Source: CALEUX01 sp964608615
GTDB taxonomy: Bacteria; Bacteroidota; Bacteroidia; Bacteroidales; Marinilabiliaceae
Assembly: GCA_964608615.1 (NCBI GenBank)
Contig: CAZSQG010000009.1
Span: 7,127 to 71,126, forward strand
Direction of reading: 5' to 3'
DNA length: 64,000 nt
The translations under genes were made by a program, and so were the position numbers. A model generated the notes under the pieces. That model saw nothing but the letters and a program-made list of their open reading frames with translations. It ran no database searches and was not told where the DNA came from. Of this stretch, positions 53,302 through 62,759 are shown piece after piece (the first letter of the stretch is position 1; every line of letters begins with the position of its first letter).

Positions 53302-54129
53302 ATGCGTAAAAGTAAAAAAAAGTGGATCATAGCACTGGCGGTATTGATAATCAGCACCTCAGCGTTTTCTCAATATCGCAGAGGTTCACGAAGAAAAATG
53401 TTTAATATACAGGAAGGATTAACAATCACTCCAAAAGCAGGTTTAAATGTTTTTTTTGGTGACCTTGTTGATAAATCAAGAGCCAGCTATTCAGTAGGTG
53501 TTACAGCCGACCGCGAAATGTCAAAGTATCTGTCTGCACGTGTTCAGTTGATGGGTGGAGCCATGCAGGGAACTCAGCTTTTTGGTGATACAGATATTCC
53601 ATATGCCACTTTTGAAAACATCTATATTGAAGGAACTGTTGGCGGAACATATCGACCACTGAACCATTTATTAGGTTATTTTAAGGAAAGAACTTTTCAA
53701 CCTTATTTTTTATTGCAGGCTGGAATGGTTTTTTATAGTGCTACCGAGTATTGGGGCGAAGCAAGCGGAAATCCGGCTGGTTCGGAATGGCGAAAAGTTT
53801 CAGAAGTAGCCCCATTAGTTGGTTTAGGAGGTGGTGCTTCTTTTTGGATAACACCAAACATAAGCGCCAATTTTGAGGTAGATGGAAACATGGTGTTGGG
53901 TGATAAGATGGATGTTCATGATGTGTGGTACGGAGGTACTGGCCTTGAGTATAAAACCGATCCTTATGATTTCTACTACAACATTACCGTTGGTGTTACT
54001 TACCTTATCAAAGATAGCAAATGGCGTAACGAGCCCCGTTATAACAGAAAAACTTACCAGAAAACTCGTAAGTTCTTCCAACAAAAAACCAAAAAACGTA
54101 AACCAAGCAGTCACCTGCGGAGACGTTAA
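53302..54129 (+). CDS. Outer-membrane beta-barrel-like protein
   Basis: This 275-residue protein has a basic N-terminus and signal peptide (MRKSKKKWIIALAVLIIS, ending SAFSQ). The mature part has alternating hydrophobic strands typical of a small beta-barrel: TPKAGLNVFFGDLVD, SARVQLMGGAMQGTQ and YFLLQAGMVFYSATEYWG. The C-terminal strand YYNITVGVTYLI ends near residue 230 and is followed by a strongly basic tail (RRNRKTYQKTRKFF-like, ending SHLRRR), which is unusual for an outer-membrane protein. No named family is assigned. It is followed by a strong terminator. Confidence 0.82.
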   Translation: MRKSKKKWIIALAVLIISTSAFSQYRRGSRRKMFNIQEGLTITPKAGLNVFFGDLVDKSRASYSVGVTADREMSKYLSARVQLMGGAMQGTQLFGDTDIPYATFENIYIEGTVGGTYRPLNHLLGYFKERTFQPYFLLQAGMVFYSATEYWGEASGNPAGSEWRKVSEVAPLVGLGGGASFWITPNISANFEVDGNMVLGDKMDVHDVWYGGTGLEYKTDPYDFYYNITVGVTYLIKDSKWRNEPRYNRKTYQKTRKFFQQKTKKRKPSSHLRRR

Positions 54130-54162
54130 GTTCGTTTTGATTTTAGGTAATAGAATAGCATA

Positions 54163-54206
54163 AAAAATGGCGGAGTGAGACTTTAAAGTCCCTCCGCCAT
54201 TTTGTT
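54163..54206. terminator. Terminator after the outer-membrane protein gene
   Basis: Aaaatggcggag (about 54165-54174) pairs with ctccgccatttt (54192-54203), giving a 12-bp stem followed by a T-rich run. A-runs on the other side let it act in both directions. Confidence 0.9.
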
Positions 54207-54372
54207 TTAATTAATTATCTAATTATTGCAACTTTGATAAGTTGTTGTGGATTATTTCCAAAAAAGCACTATTTACTAAAGTTATTCACTCAGCATTATT
54301 TAACCCACGCTTGTTTTCTACTAACCTAGAACCTTTTATCTTCTACCTATTTTACCTTGCACCTTTTGCCTT

Positions 54373-56412
54373 CTATCTTTTCCCAATACTACTTCCTGAT
54401 TTTCTCTCATTAAGCAAACTCTGAAGCCGGTACATTTCGTCCCTATATTGGGCGGCCGAAATGAAATCAAGATCCTTAGAGGCATTCTGCATGGCCTTCT
54501 TTGTTTTTTCAATAGCCTTTTCTAAAGCATGCGGCGTCATGTAAGCCACAACCGGATCAGCAGCTACATCAGCCTTTTCAGGCTCATAATAAGCATTCTC
54601 CATTTCTTTACCTGCAACACTGCCGGGCATTGCACTTCCTTTTTTCCTTATTATCTGACGTGGTGTAATACCATGCGCTGCATTATAGGCCAATTGTTTT
54701 TCGCGGCGGTAATTGGTACCATCAATAGTCTCTTTCATCGAACGTGTTATAGTATCGGCATACATGATTACTTTACCATTCAGGTTTCGGGCAGCTCTTC
54801 CTGCAGTTTGAGTTAGAGAACGTGCCGATCGTAAAAAACCTTCCTTATCGGCATCCAAAACAGCTACTAACGATACTTCAGGCAAATCCAAACCCTCTCG
54901 TAAAAGATTCACCCCAACCAACACATCAAAAGCACCTTCCCTTAGGCCTTCCATAATTTTCACACGGTCTAAAGTCACTACATCCGAATGGATATATTCA
55001 CAACGAATTCCCATGCGGGTTAAATATTTCGTCAGCTCTTCGGCCATTCGTTTGGTCAATGTAGTAACCAAGACACGCTCTTCAATCTTAGTGCGCATTT
55101 GAATCTCTTCAATCAAATCATCAATCTGATTCAAACTTGGACGTACTTCAATTACCGGATCTGGTAAGCCGGTAGGACGAATTAACTGTTCAATAATAAC
55201 ACCTTCGCTCCTTTGAATTTCATAATCGGCAGGCGTGGCACTTACATACAAGATACTCTTGGCCAATTTCTCAAATTCGTCAAACTTTAAAGGCCTGTTA
55301 TCCATTGCTGCCGGTAAACGAAACCCATATTCTACAAGATTTTGCTTTCGGCTAAAATCCCCTCCATACATGGCCTTTACCTGTGAAAGAGTTACATGAC
55401 TTTCATCAACAACCACCAAAAAATCATCAGGAAAATAATCCATCAAACAAAACGGACGCGTACCGGGCAGTCTCCCATCAAAATAACGACTGTAATTCTC
55501 AATTCCAGGACAATATCCCAACTCCCTTATCATCTCCAAATCATAGTTTACCCGCTCATCAAGGCGTTTAGCTTCCATATTTTTACCCTGTTCACGCAAA
55601 AAGGCCAACCTGGTAACCAAATCGTCCTGAATATAACTTATTGCCTGATTAATTCGTTCGCGTGTTGTCACAAAAATATTTGCCGGATAAATTATCAAAC
55701 TATCAGGATTATCAAGTTTTATATTGTTTACAGGATCAAACGTTTCAATGGTCTCAATTTCATCACCCCAAAATATTACCCTTACAGCATGATCGGTATA
55801 AGCAAGATAAACATCTACAGTTTCACCTCGAACCCTAAAATGACCCCGATTAAATTCAACCTCATTACGCGAATACAAACTGTCGACCAATTTGCGCAGA
55901 AAAACATTACGCACCAACTTCTCTCCTTTTGTAATAGAAATTACATTTGAATGAAAATCCTCCGGATTACCAATGCCATATAAACACGAAACCGAAGAGA
56001 CAACAATAACATCCCTTCTTCCCGATAACAAGGCAGTTGTTGTGCTTAGTCGCAACTTCTCAATCTCGTCATTTATAGCCAGATCCTTTTCAATATAAGT
56101 ATCCGTAACTGGAAGATAGGCCTCGGGCTGGTAATAATCGTAATAGGAGACAAAATATTCGACCGCATTATTTGGGAAAAAATTCTTAAACTCACCATAT
56201 AACTGAGCAGCAAGTGTTTTATTATGACTTAAAATTAAAACCGGCCTTTGAATTTTTTCAATCACGTTGGCTACGGTAAAGGTTTTCCCCGAACCTGTAA
56301 CTCCCAAAAGGGTTTGATACGGAATGCCAGCCTCTAATCCTTCAACCAGTTGCCTAATGGCTTCCGGCTGATCGCCTGTTGGTTTAAAGTCGGATGTCAG
56401 TTTAAAATCCAT
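54373..56412 (-). CDS. uvrB: UvrABC excinuclease subunit B
   Basis: This 679-residue DNA-repair protein verifies damage and recruits UvrC after loading by UvrA. The Walker A motif is LLGVTGSGKTFTVAN (about 35-49), and the beta-hairpin region YYDYYQPEAYLP (near 92-103) is diagnostic. DESH (in VVDESHVTLSQ) follows at about 335, with helicase motifs in LREGLDLPEVSLV and QTAGRAARN, and a C-terminal UVR motif (ISAAQYRDEMYRLQ, about 650). The length equals E. coli UvrB (673) within a few residues. Its start is three bases after the dapF stop on the same strand, so the two are cotranscribed. Confidence 0.97.
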   Translation of the reverse strand: MDFKLTSDFKPTGDQPEAIRQLVEGLEAGIPYQTLLGVTGSGKTFTVANVIEKIQRPVLILSHNKTLAAQLYGEFKNFFPNNAVEYFVSYYDYYQPEAYLPVTDTYIEKDLAINDEIEKLRLSTTTALLSGRRDVIVVSSVSCLYGIGNPEDFHSNVISITKGEKLVRNVFLRKLVDSLYSRNEVEFNRGHFRVRGETVDVYLAYTDHAVRVIFWGDEIETIETFDPVNNIKLDNPDSLIIYPANIFVTTRERINQAISYIQDDLVTRLAFLREQGKNMEAKRLDERVNYDLEMIRELGYCPGIENYSRYFDGRLPGTRPFCLMDYFPDDFLVVVDESHVTLSQVKAMYGGDFSRKQNLVEYGFRLPAAMDNRPLKFDEFEKLAKSILYVSATPADYEIQRSEGVIIEQLIRPTGLPDPVIEVRPSLNQIDDLIEEIQMRTKIEERVLVTTLTKRMAEELTKYLTRMGIRCEYIHSDVVTLDRVKIMEGLREGAFDVLVGVNLLREGLDLPEVSLVAVLDADKEGFLRSARSLTQTAGRAARNLNGKVIMYADTITRSMKETIDGTNYRREKQLAYNAAHGITPRQIIRKKGSAMPGSVAGKEMENAYYEPEKADVAADPVVAYMTPHALEKAIEKTKKAMQNASKDLDFISAAQYRDEMYRLQSLLNERKSGSSIGKR

Positions 56413-56415
56413 TCT

Positions 56416-57207
56416 TTATACAATAAAATCTCCTTCAAAAACAAACGTGGCCGGACCTTCCAACCATACATTATTATAGCACCCTTTACCTATAACATCA
56501 AATCTAACTTTCAGTTTACCTCCAGGCACTTCAATATCAAAACAATTTTGCGACTCATTCATATAATTAGCAACCATGGCCGAAGCCACGGAACCAGTAC
56601 CACACGACCAAGTTTCATCTTCCACACCCCTTTCAAATGTTCGAACAGACAATTTGCCTGAATCTTTTATCGTCATAAAATTAACATTAGTACCACCCCC
56701 TTCAATAAAACGATTGTCATGACGTATTTTATATCCCTCGTTATACACATCAATTCCTGAAATATCATCTCTCAGTAATACCATGTGAGGTGATCCAGTA
56801 TTAAGAAAAAAACCATCAGAAAACTCTTTAATACCATTAACATCTACCATCTTCAAGCTAACCAAACCATCCTTAACAATGGCAAAATGCTTTCCGTCGA
56901 TCGCCTCAAATTCAAAAAGAATGTCAATGGGAGCCACCCCCAACCGAGCAGCAAATGCAGCGATACATCGGCCTCCATTACCACACATTGTACTTTCGCC
57001 TCCATCACTATTAAAATAGCGCATGGTAAAGGCCAAATTCTCAGAAGATTCTAAAAGCATTAACCCATCAGCACCAACTCCATAACGACGATGGCAAATT
57101 TTACTGATAAATTCCGTATTGTCAATACCGGATATTTTAATACGATTATCAATAATCACAAAATCATTACCTGTACCGTGATACTTATAGAAATGAATGA
57201 TTTTCAT
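56416..57207 (-). CDS. dapF: Diaminopimelate epimerase
   Basis: This 263-residue cytoplasmic enzyme interconverts LL- and meso-diaminopimelate for lysine and peptidoglycan synthesis. The two catalytic cysteines are Cys75 in GESTMCGNGGRC and Cys202 in ETWSCGTGSVAS, the cofactor-independent racemase pair. The N-terminal HGTGNDFVIID is the family start. It begins an apparent dapF-uvrB transcript; the pairing looks like convenience rather than a functional link. Confidence 0.96.
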   Translation of the reverse strand: MKIIHFYKYHGTGNDFVIIDNRIKISGIDNTEFISKICHRRYGVGADGLMLLESSENLAFTMRYFNSDGGESTMCGNGGRCIAAFAARLGVAPIDILFEFEAIDGKHFAIVKDGLVSLKMVDVNGIKEFSDGFFLNTGSPHMVLLRDDISGIDVYNEGYKIRHDNRFIEGGGTNVNFMTIKDSGKLSVRTFERGVEDETWSCGTGSVASAMVANYMNESQNCFDIEVPGGKLKVRFDVIGKGCYNNVWLEGPATFVFEGDFIV

Positions 57208-57887
57208 TGTTAGCGATTAATTAATTTGAAAATAAATAAATAACTTGATTGGTACACTACAACATGACTAAGTGTTGATAACAGACACTATTGTGGTTAT
57301 AACAAACATGTTAACTTCTGATAATAGGACCATTCAATAATTACAAATACCAATCTCAATAATTCAATCTCAATACAAAATTGAGAACAAAGATACATAA
57401 CACCTAACGGAGAACTATATACTGTTTAGAAAATAATCTGTAAATAATATTGACAATTTTAGAAAACCAATGTAATTTAACCATGGTATAATAAAAAAAG
57501 CAATTATTTGCGCAGGAACACTTTCTTGGGCCCCGATGGTGGAAATTCCGGTTTTGGTTAAGGGTTAGGGTTACCGGAACCATACTATCGGGGTCTCTGC
57601 ATTTCCATTCGGATAAGCTTATTCACATCCTGATTAAACTATATAAATGTGGTTTAGTTAAGTAACTTGATTAACTAACCATCAAAAGAAAACATAACCC
57701 AAATCATTACCTTCTATAAGGCCAGGGTTAACACCTTTCAGCATTCTTTCGATACTCTTTGGATCCTCATACGGTACTATATGGTTACATTGTGTCAACT
57801 TAATCAGTGGTTAAAAATTGTTAAGGATATAGTGTAAGGCACATCTTTTGATGGTTCAGTATTGTTTAACATCAAATAAAAATAATT
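57208..57887. other. Long intergenic region with one palindromic element
   Basis: At 680 bases, this is the longest gap without a gene. It separates dapF (minus) from the DegQ-type protease (plus). The hairpin at 57530-57594 is its main content. I see no reading frame, tRNA or riboswitch; an unrecognised small RNA cannot be excluded. Confidence 0.45.
57530..57594. repeat. Palindromic intergenic element
   Basis: Gccccgatggtgg-aaattccgg (57530-57551) pairs with ccggaaccatactatcggggt (57574-57594), an imperfect inverted repeat. The loop contains ggttagggtta-like sequence. It resembles the other short palindromic elements in the window, though the sequence differs. Confidence 0.65.
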
Positions 57888-59348
57888 ATGAAGGCAAAAA
57901 ATTTATTAATCACATTCGCAATTGCTCTTCTGAGTACCATTATTGGTGTAATTACATATTCCAGAATTTTTGAGCCCGAAATGCGGATAGTTGAAGTTCC
58001 AGTTAACGCTGACTCAATTTCTCATTATGCTTCATTGTCTGATTTGCCACAGAGTGGATTTCCCGATCTTACTCTGGCTGCCGAAAAATCCGTACACGCC
58101 GTAGTTCACGTTCAGACCAAAGGAATAAGCAATGCCAGTCAGTTTAATTCAGGGAATCCTCTTTTTGATTTTTTCTTTGGTCCAAAAGGACTGCAATCAG
58201 AACCACAACAGGTTACTGGTTCAGGCTCGGGAGTAATATTAACGAAAGACGGGTTTATTGTTACCAATAATCATGTAATTGATAATGCTGACGAGATTGA
58301 AGTAATCCTAAACGATCGACGTTCATTTAAAGCTGTAAAAGTTGGATCGGACCCTACAACAGATATTGCATTGCTAAAAATTGAAGCATCCGATCTACCC
58401 TTTCTTACCTATGGTAATTCAGATGCATTAAGAATAGGAGAATGGGTATTAGCTGTTGGTAATCCTTTCAACCTTAATTCAACAGTAACTGCCGGAATTG
58501 TTAGTGCCAAATCACGCAGCTTACAGATTTTAGGTGATCAAATGGGAATTGAGTCCTTTATTCAAACCGATGCAGCCGTTAATCCAGGAAACAGTGGCGG
58601 AGCTTTAGTTAATACCAAAGGTGAACTTGTTGGCATTAATACAGCTATTGCCTCCAGAACAGGCTCTTTTACCGGTTATTCATTTGCAGTTCCTGTTAGC
58701 ATTGTGCAGAAAGCTGTAGCCGATTTAATGGAGTTTGGCGAAGTACAAAGAGGTCTTATGGGCATAAGCATACAAGATATTGATAATTCTTTAGCAATAA
58801 AATTGAACCTTAATACGGTTAAAGGTGTTTATGTAGCAGGAGTGGTTGAAGGAGGTGGTGCCAAAAAAGCAGGCATAAAAGATGGAGATGTTATATTAAG
58901 TATTAACAATGATGATGTTAATACAGTTTCACAACTCCAGGAAAAAGTGAGCAGATATCGTCCTGGAGATAAATTAGATGTTTTAGTACTTAGAGATGGA
59001 AAAACAAAACCTTTTACCGTAACTTTACGTAATATGAATGGTGGAACTGAAATGGTTCAAACATCATCAAAATTATCAATACTTGGTGCTACTTTTCAGC
59101 CGATTCCCGAAAATGATAAAAAATCACTACAGTTACGTAACGGTTTAAAAGTTAAATCCGTCTCAAGCGGAAAATTCAGAGAGGTTGGTATTCGAGAAGG
59201 ATATATTATTATCAAAGCTAATCGAGTCCCTATCAATACAGAGGAAGATCTGAAAAAAGTATTGGATGTTGTGGATGAAGGTTTGTTTCTTACAGGTATT
59301 TACCCCGATGGAAGAGTGGTATATTATGCCATTAACATTCAGGAGTAA
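57888..59348 (+). CDS. DegP/DegQ-family periplasmic serine protease
   Basis: This 486-residue protease/chaperone acts on misfolded envelope proteins. An N-terminal hydrophobic segment (residues 4-24) is a signal peptide or anchor. The trypsin-like domain holds the triad His129 (VTNNHVID), Asp159 (DPTTDIALLKI) and Ser236 (NPGNSGGALV). Two PDZ domains follow (about 270-375 and 395-480; GLMGISIQDID begins the first). Length and order match DegQ/HtrA. No catalytic residue is missing. The sigma-factor gene follows 325 bases later on the same strand. Confidence 0.95.
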   Translation: MKAKNLLITFAIALLSTIIGVITYSRIFEPEMRIVEVPVNADSISHYASLSDLPQSGFPDLTLAAEKSVHAVVHVQTKGISNASQFNSGNPLFDFFFGPKGLQSEPQQVTGSGSGVILTKDGFIVTNNHVIDNADEIEVILNDRRSFKAVKVGSDPTTDIALLKIEASDLPFLTYGNSDALRIGEWVLAVGNPFNLNSTVTAGIVSAKSRSLQILGDQMGIESFIQTDAAVNPGNSGGALVNTKGELVGINTAIASRTGSFTGYSFAVPVSIVQKAVADLMEFGEVQRGLMGISIQDIDNSLAIKLNLNTVKGVYVAGVVEGGGAKKAGIKDGDVILSINNDDVNTVSQLQEKVSRYRPGDKLDVLVLRDGKTKPFTVTLRNMNGGTEMVQTSSKLSILGATFQPIPENDKKSLQLRNGLKVKSVSSGKFREVGIREGYIIIKANRVPINTEEDLKKVLDVVDEGLFLTGIYPDGRVVYYAINIQE

Positions 59349-59673
59349 GTTCATCATTAAGAAGCAAATAACATCAAATCTGGCTTTATTTAAAAGGATT
59401 ACGCAGATTATTGTGTGCGATTGGTCCAGATTCAGTTGCCTAATATGATTCAATAAAAAAGGACAGATATATATTTGGTAAAATTTAATTAAAAAAATCT
59501 TAAATCGAATTGCGATTCCATCCTGTCAATGCAATAAGTAAGGCAGTATTTATTAAAAAACATTATTTTATGTTTTTTTAATGGTTTAACAAAACAATTT
59601 ATGGATTCAATGAGTTAATAATATTGCCATAATGAGGAAAAAAGTGTAATTTTGCGCCGTATTTGGAAGGAAC
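59349..59673. other. Intergenic region with the rpoD promoter
   Basis: This 325-base stretch between the protease and the sigma-factor gene holds the promoter at 59624-59654. No gene is seen. Confidence 0.5.
59624..59654 (+). promoter_or_regulatory. rpoD promoter of the Bacteroidota type
   Basis: TTG at 59624-59626 is followed after exactly 20 bases by taattttg (59647-59654), a full match to TAnnTTTG. The start codon is at 59674, giving a leader of about 12 bases. Confidence 0.7.
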
Positions 59674-60534
59674 ATGAGACAATTAAAGATAACAAAATCA
59701 ATCACAAATCGCGAAAGCGCTTCACTAGACAAATATCTTCAAGAGATTGGTCGTGAGGATCTTATTTCTGTTGAGGAAGAAGTAGAACTGGCTCAACGCA
59801 TAAAAAAAGGCGACCAGGCTGCTCTTGAAAAACTCACCAGAGCAAACCTCCGGTTTGTGGTTTCCGTGGCTAAACAATATCAAAACCAGGGATTAAGCCT
59901 TCCTGACCTTATCAACGAAGGAAACCTCGGTTTGATTAAAGCTGCTGAGAAATTTGACGAAACCCGTGGTTTTAAGTTTATTTCTTATGCCGTTTGGTGG
60001 ATTCGTCAATCTATTTTACAAGCTTTAGCTGAACAGTCACGAATAGTTCGACTTCCGCTAAACCAGGTTGGTTCGCTTAATAAAATTAATAAAGCATACT
60101 CTAAATTCGAACAGCAAAATGAGCGTAAGCCATCGCCTGAAGAATTGGCAGATGTGCTGGAGTTACCTGCTGACAAAGTTGCAGATACGCTACGCGTAGC
60201 TGGCCGTCATATTTCAGTTGACGCGCCCTTTGTTGAAGGTGAAGACAACAGCTTGTTGGATGTGTTGGTTAACAGTGATTCACCCAATGCTGACCGTGCC
60301 TTAATTAATGAATCATTATCGCGCGAGATTGAACGATCACTGGCCACTCTTACTGAACGCGAGAGTGATATTATTAAACTTTTCTTTGGAATTGGTTGCC
60401 AGGAAATGACACTGGAAGAAATTGGCGAGCGATTTGGCCTTACAAGAGAAAGAGTAAGACAAATTAAAGAAAAAGCAATCAGACGATTACGCCACACATC
60501 ACGAAGTAAGTTATTAAAGTCATACCTTGGATAA
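59674..60534 (+). CDS. rpoD: Primary RNA polymerase sigma factor (RpoD/SigA)
   Basis: This 286-residue sigma-70 factor is the housekeeping type for Bacteroidota. Region 1.2 is at about 15-50 (LDKYLQEIGREDLISVEEE), and region 2 at about 55-125 contains LIQEGN-like LINEGNLGLIKAAEKFD and AVWWIRQSI. Region 3 follows, and region 4 (about 225-280) has LEEIGERFGLTRERVRQIKEKA. There is no region 1.1 or long non-conserved region, which is why it is so short compared with E. coli RpoD. Its promoter fits the consensus that this sigma recognises, suggesting autoregulation. A strong terminator follows. Confidence 0.96.
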   Translation: MRQLKITKSITNRESASLDKYLQEIGREDLISVEEEVELAQRIKKGDQAALEKLTRANLRFVVSVAKQYQNQGLSLPDLINEGNLGLIKAAEKFDETRGFKFISYAVWWIRQSILQALAEQSRIVRLPLNQVGSLNKINKAYSKFEQQNERKPSPEELADVLELPADKVADTLRVAGRHISVDAPFVEGEDNSLLDVLVNSDSPNADRALINESLSREIERSLATLTERESDIIKLFFGIGCQEMTLEEIGERFGLTRERVRQIKEKAIRRLRHTSRSKLLKSYLG

Positions 60535-60537
60535 ATA

Positions 60538-60570
60538 AAAAAACCCTTTCAAAATTGAAAGGGTTTTTTT
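60538..60570 (+). terminator. Rho-independent terminator after rpoD
   Basis: Aaaaccctttcaa (from about 60540) pairs with ttgaaagggtttt, followed by a T run ending near 60570. It begins four bases after the stop codon. Confidence 0.93.
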
Positions 60571-60618
60571 ATTTAGTAAAACCAGTTTCACTATTTTTAT
60601 TTTTTTATACAGCCTGTT

Positions 60619-61026
60619 TTAATAAGTCACTACAGGAACTAACGATTTAGCCTGTTCAATATAATCAGCTACCTGACTAAGTGATGGTACAGCCTTCGTA
60701 ATTTTCTTTTTTTCCTGAACTTCAATCAGTTTAACATGCAAATTCTCAGCATTCCGTGTTCTAAGTTCTTTAATAGTATCAACACCAGCTGCTTTTAATA
60801 ATTCAGCAAATTGAGAAGCTACTCCTTTAATCCGAAATAAATCAGCCATATTTACCCAATCAAGAATTTTTGACTCATCAATCCCGGAATCAACAGCCAA
60901 ATTTTTCCTTCCTGTTTTAGTTGCACCGATTTCAAGTAAACCCTCAACTGTGGTTACACCTGCTTTTGACAGTTTTTCACTGAATGATGGTCCAATACCT
61001 TCAATTTCACTAATTTTTTTTGACAT
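60619..61026 (-). CDS. DUF4332 helix-hairpin-helix protein
   Basis: This 135-residue protein is made of two helix-hairpin-helix units: IEGIGPSFSEKLSKAGVTTVEGLLE (about 7-31) and the second at about 70-93 (FRIKGVASQFAELLKAAGVDTI). That matches the DUF4332 family, which has a DNA-polymerase-beta-like fold and is thought to bind DNA or another protein. A final helical segment (VAPSLSQVADYIEQAK-like) follows. No catalytic residues are known. It is convergent with rpoD across the terminator and seems monocistronic. Confidence 0.87.
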   Translation of the reverse strand: MSKKISEIEGIGPSFSEKLSKAGVTTVEGLLEIGATKTGRKNLAVDSGIDESKILDWVNMADLFRIKGVASQFAELLKAAGVDTIKELRTRNAENLHVKLIEVQEKKKITKAVPSLSQVADYIEQAKSLVPVVTY

Positions 61027-61571
61027 AACACTATAAGTTTAAATTAGTAACTAAAATCCAAATTTCTCACCAATTCCTTTTAGCAGAATTAATATAGCAG
61101 AATTAATACTAAAGCTAACTTTACTTATTAAGTAAAACAGTATTTCGGATAGTTTGCCAGACAGCCCTTCCTATTTACAATTATAATTGGAAAAGCTGAT
61201 TTGTCTTAGAATTCCTGATTACATTAATACTCTTTTAAATTTATGAAATAAATTTAAAAGAGACAAATAAAAAAAAGGCTCTATATGAATTATAGTGGGT
61301 AAAATCAATAAAGCAGACATTATACTTAGTTGTGCATCAGTGTGGCCTCCTGATTGAGATTATTATCTGACCCCAACTAATTTTATATTGATCCCCCAAA
61401 AAAAATCTATTCGTAACAGGAGGTTCCCACCTTCACTATTATAGTACCTTACAACTTAACTTCTGAATTATAGAAATGTTTAAGTACTGTTCTGTTATAA
61501 AGATAACACACAGATTATAATACTTTAAGCCTTATAAATAATCATTTACGTTCTTTAAAAAGCCACTTAAC
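61027..61571. other. Intergenic region with tandem 14-mer and AT hairpin
   Basis: Tagcagaattaata occurs twice in tandem (61081-61094 and 61095-61108). Ctcttttaaattta (61230-61243) and taaatttaaaagag (61249-61262) form a perfect 14-bp stem with a five-base loop and lie downstream of the glycosyltransferase stop. The hairpin lacks a T run, so it is a doubtful terminator. No gene is seen. Confidence 0.5.
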
Positions 61572-62678
61572 TTATTTGGAACAAAAAACACCATCTAAAA
61601 CTGTAACTTCATTTTCCCATGAGAGCTTATCAGCAGCTTTGGGTAAGGTTACCGACCAATTTTTACGTAATTGAGTATCTTCACAGGCTCTTTTAATCAT
61701 AACAGCAATATCTTCCGGATTTAGTCCTTCGAGAAGCAAACCTGTTTCATATTCTGAGACCACTTTGGAAATATCCGGGAAAGCAGTAGCTATGACAGGT
61801 AATCCTGACATTGGATAATCAAAAATTCTATTGGGTAGCGAATGGTAATAATTTAATCCAATATTTTGGAGGAGACATAATCCAACATGGGCACTCCGAA
61901 TATAATACTGTAATTCCTCAAAAGGAAGTTTTCCGACAAAAGAAACACGGTTATCAAGTTTTAACTCCGTAACCAATTCTTTTAACTTAGCAGAAACATC
62001 TCCATCACCGATAATGACAAATCGATAATCAGGCAACAATGCAATGGCTCTTATTGCGCTTTCCAAGCCCCTGCCAATATTCAATGCCCCCTGATAATAG
62101 ACAACTGGATTCACGATGTTAATACTTACTTCCGCAACTTCACTTTTTTTTAAGGGCATATTTCGCAAAAGTAAAAAATCGAGATTGTATTTTTCTTTGT
62201 AAATGCTTACAAGACCTGGTGAAACAGTTATCCCAGCATAAATGGCCCGAATAAATATTTTCTCCAACATCTGCCAAACCATTTTTACTATAGGTCGGTG
62301 TTGAACTTCCGGTATTTCAGGAAAGTATTCGTGACTATCCATTACAACAGGAATTCTCTTCAACTTACCCGCTATAACACAGGCTGGTAACACATCTAAA
62401 TCAACCGCGAGAAACCAGTCGGCTTTGTGAAATAACAGAAAAATAAATATCCTAATATTAATTGACAAATAGAAAAACGGACCCTTATTAAAAAGTAACC
62501 GAAACCGAAACAATTTTCCCGGTCTTCCCGATGGTATTGTTCCATCGGGCCACCTGCGTCCTACCAACCACACCTCAAATCCTATGCTCTCAAGATATCC
62601 GGCCAGTTTGGCCACCCGGTAATCAGTAACCAGATTATTAGTGACAGCGATAATTATTCTTTTTCTTGCCATATCCAT
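61572..62678 (-). CDS. Glycosyltransferase, GT4-like
   Basis: This 368-residue cytoplasmic or peripheral enzyme transfers a sugar from an activated donor. The C-terminal half shows the GT-B nucleotide-binding region: VVYYQGALNIGRGLESAIRA near 196-215, FVIIGDGDVSAKLKELV at about 225-241, and the acidic ExG-like region LPNRIFDYPMSGLPVIA near 297-313. The N-terminal half contains FLAVDLDVLPACVIAG and VVMDSHEYFPEIPE, the acceptor domain. The start may also be the third residue (MARKRII). It lies 81 bases downstream of gyrB on the same strand. The sugar and acceptor are unknown. Confidence 0.9.
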   Translation of the reverse strand: MDMARKRIIIAVTNNLVTDYRVAKLAGYLESIGFEVWLVGRRWPDGTIPSGRPGKLFRFRLLFNKGPFFYLSINIRIFIFLLFHKADWFLAVDLDVLPACVIAGKLKRIPVVMDSHEYFPEIPEVQHRPIVKMVWQMLEKIFIRAIYAGITVSPGLVSIYKEKYNLDFLLLRNMPLKKSEVAEVSINIVNPVVYYQGALNIGRGLESAIRAIALLPDYRFVIIGDGDVSAKLKELVTELKLDNRVSFVGKLPFEELQYYIRSAHVGLCLLQNIGLNYYHSLPNRIFDYPMSGLPVIATAFPDISKVVSEYETGLLLEGLNPEDIAVMIKRACEDTQLRKNWSVTLPKAADKLSWENEVTVLDGVFCSK

Positions 62679-62759
62679 AATGTAAAAAGTGAGAAAGGAA
62701 AACTACTAATCCCTTCTCACTTCTCGGTCTATTGTGGTTTCAATAATTCTTTACTATCC

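Noticed and set aside
57552..57573. Telomere-like gggttaggg
   Set aside because: It is a short direct repeat within the loop of a palindrome in a bacterial chromosome; coincidence is likelier.
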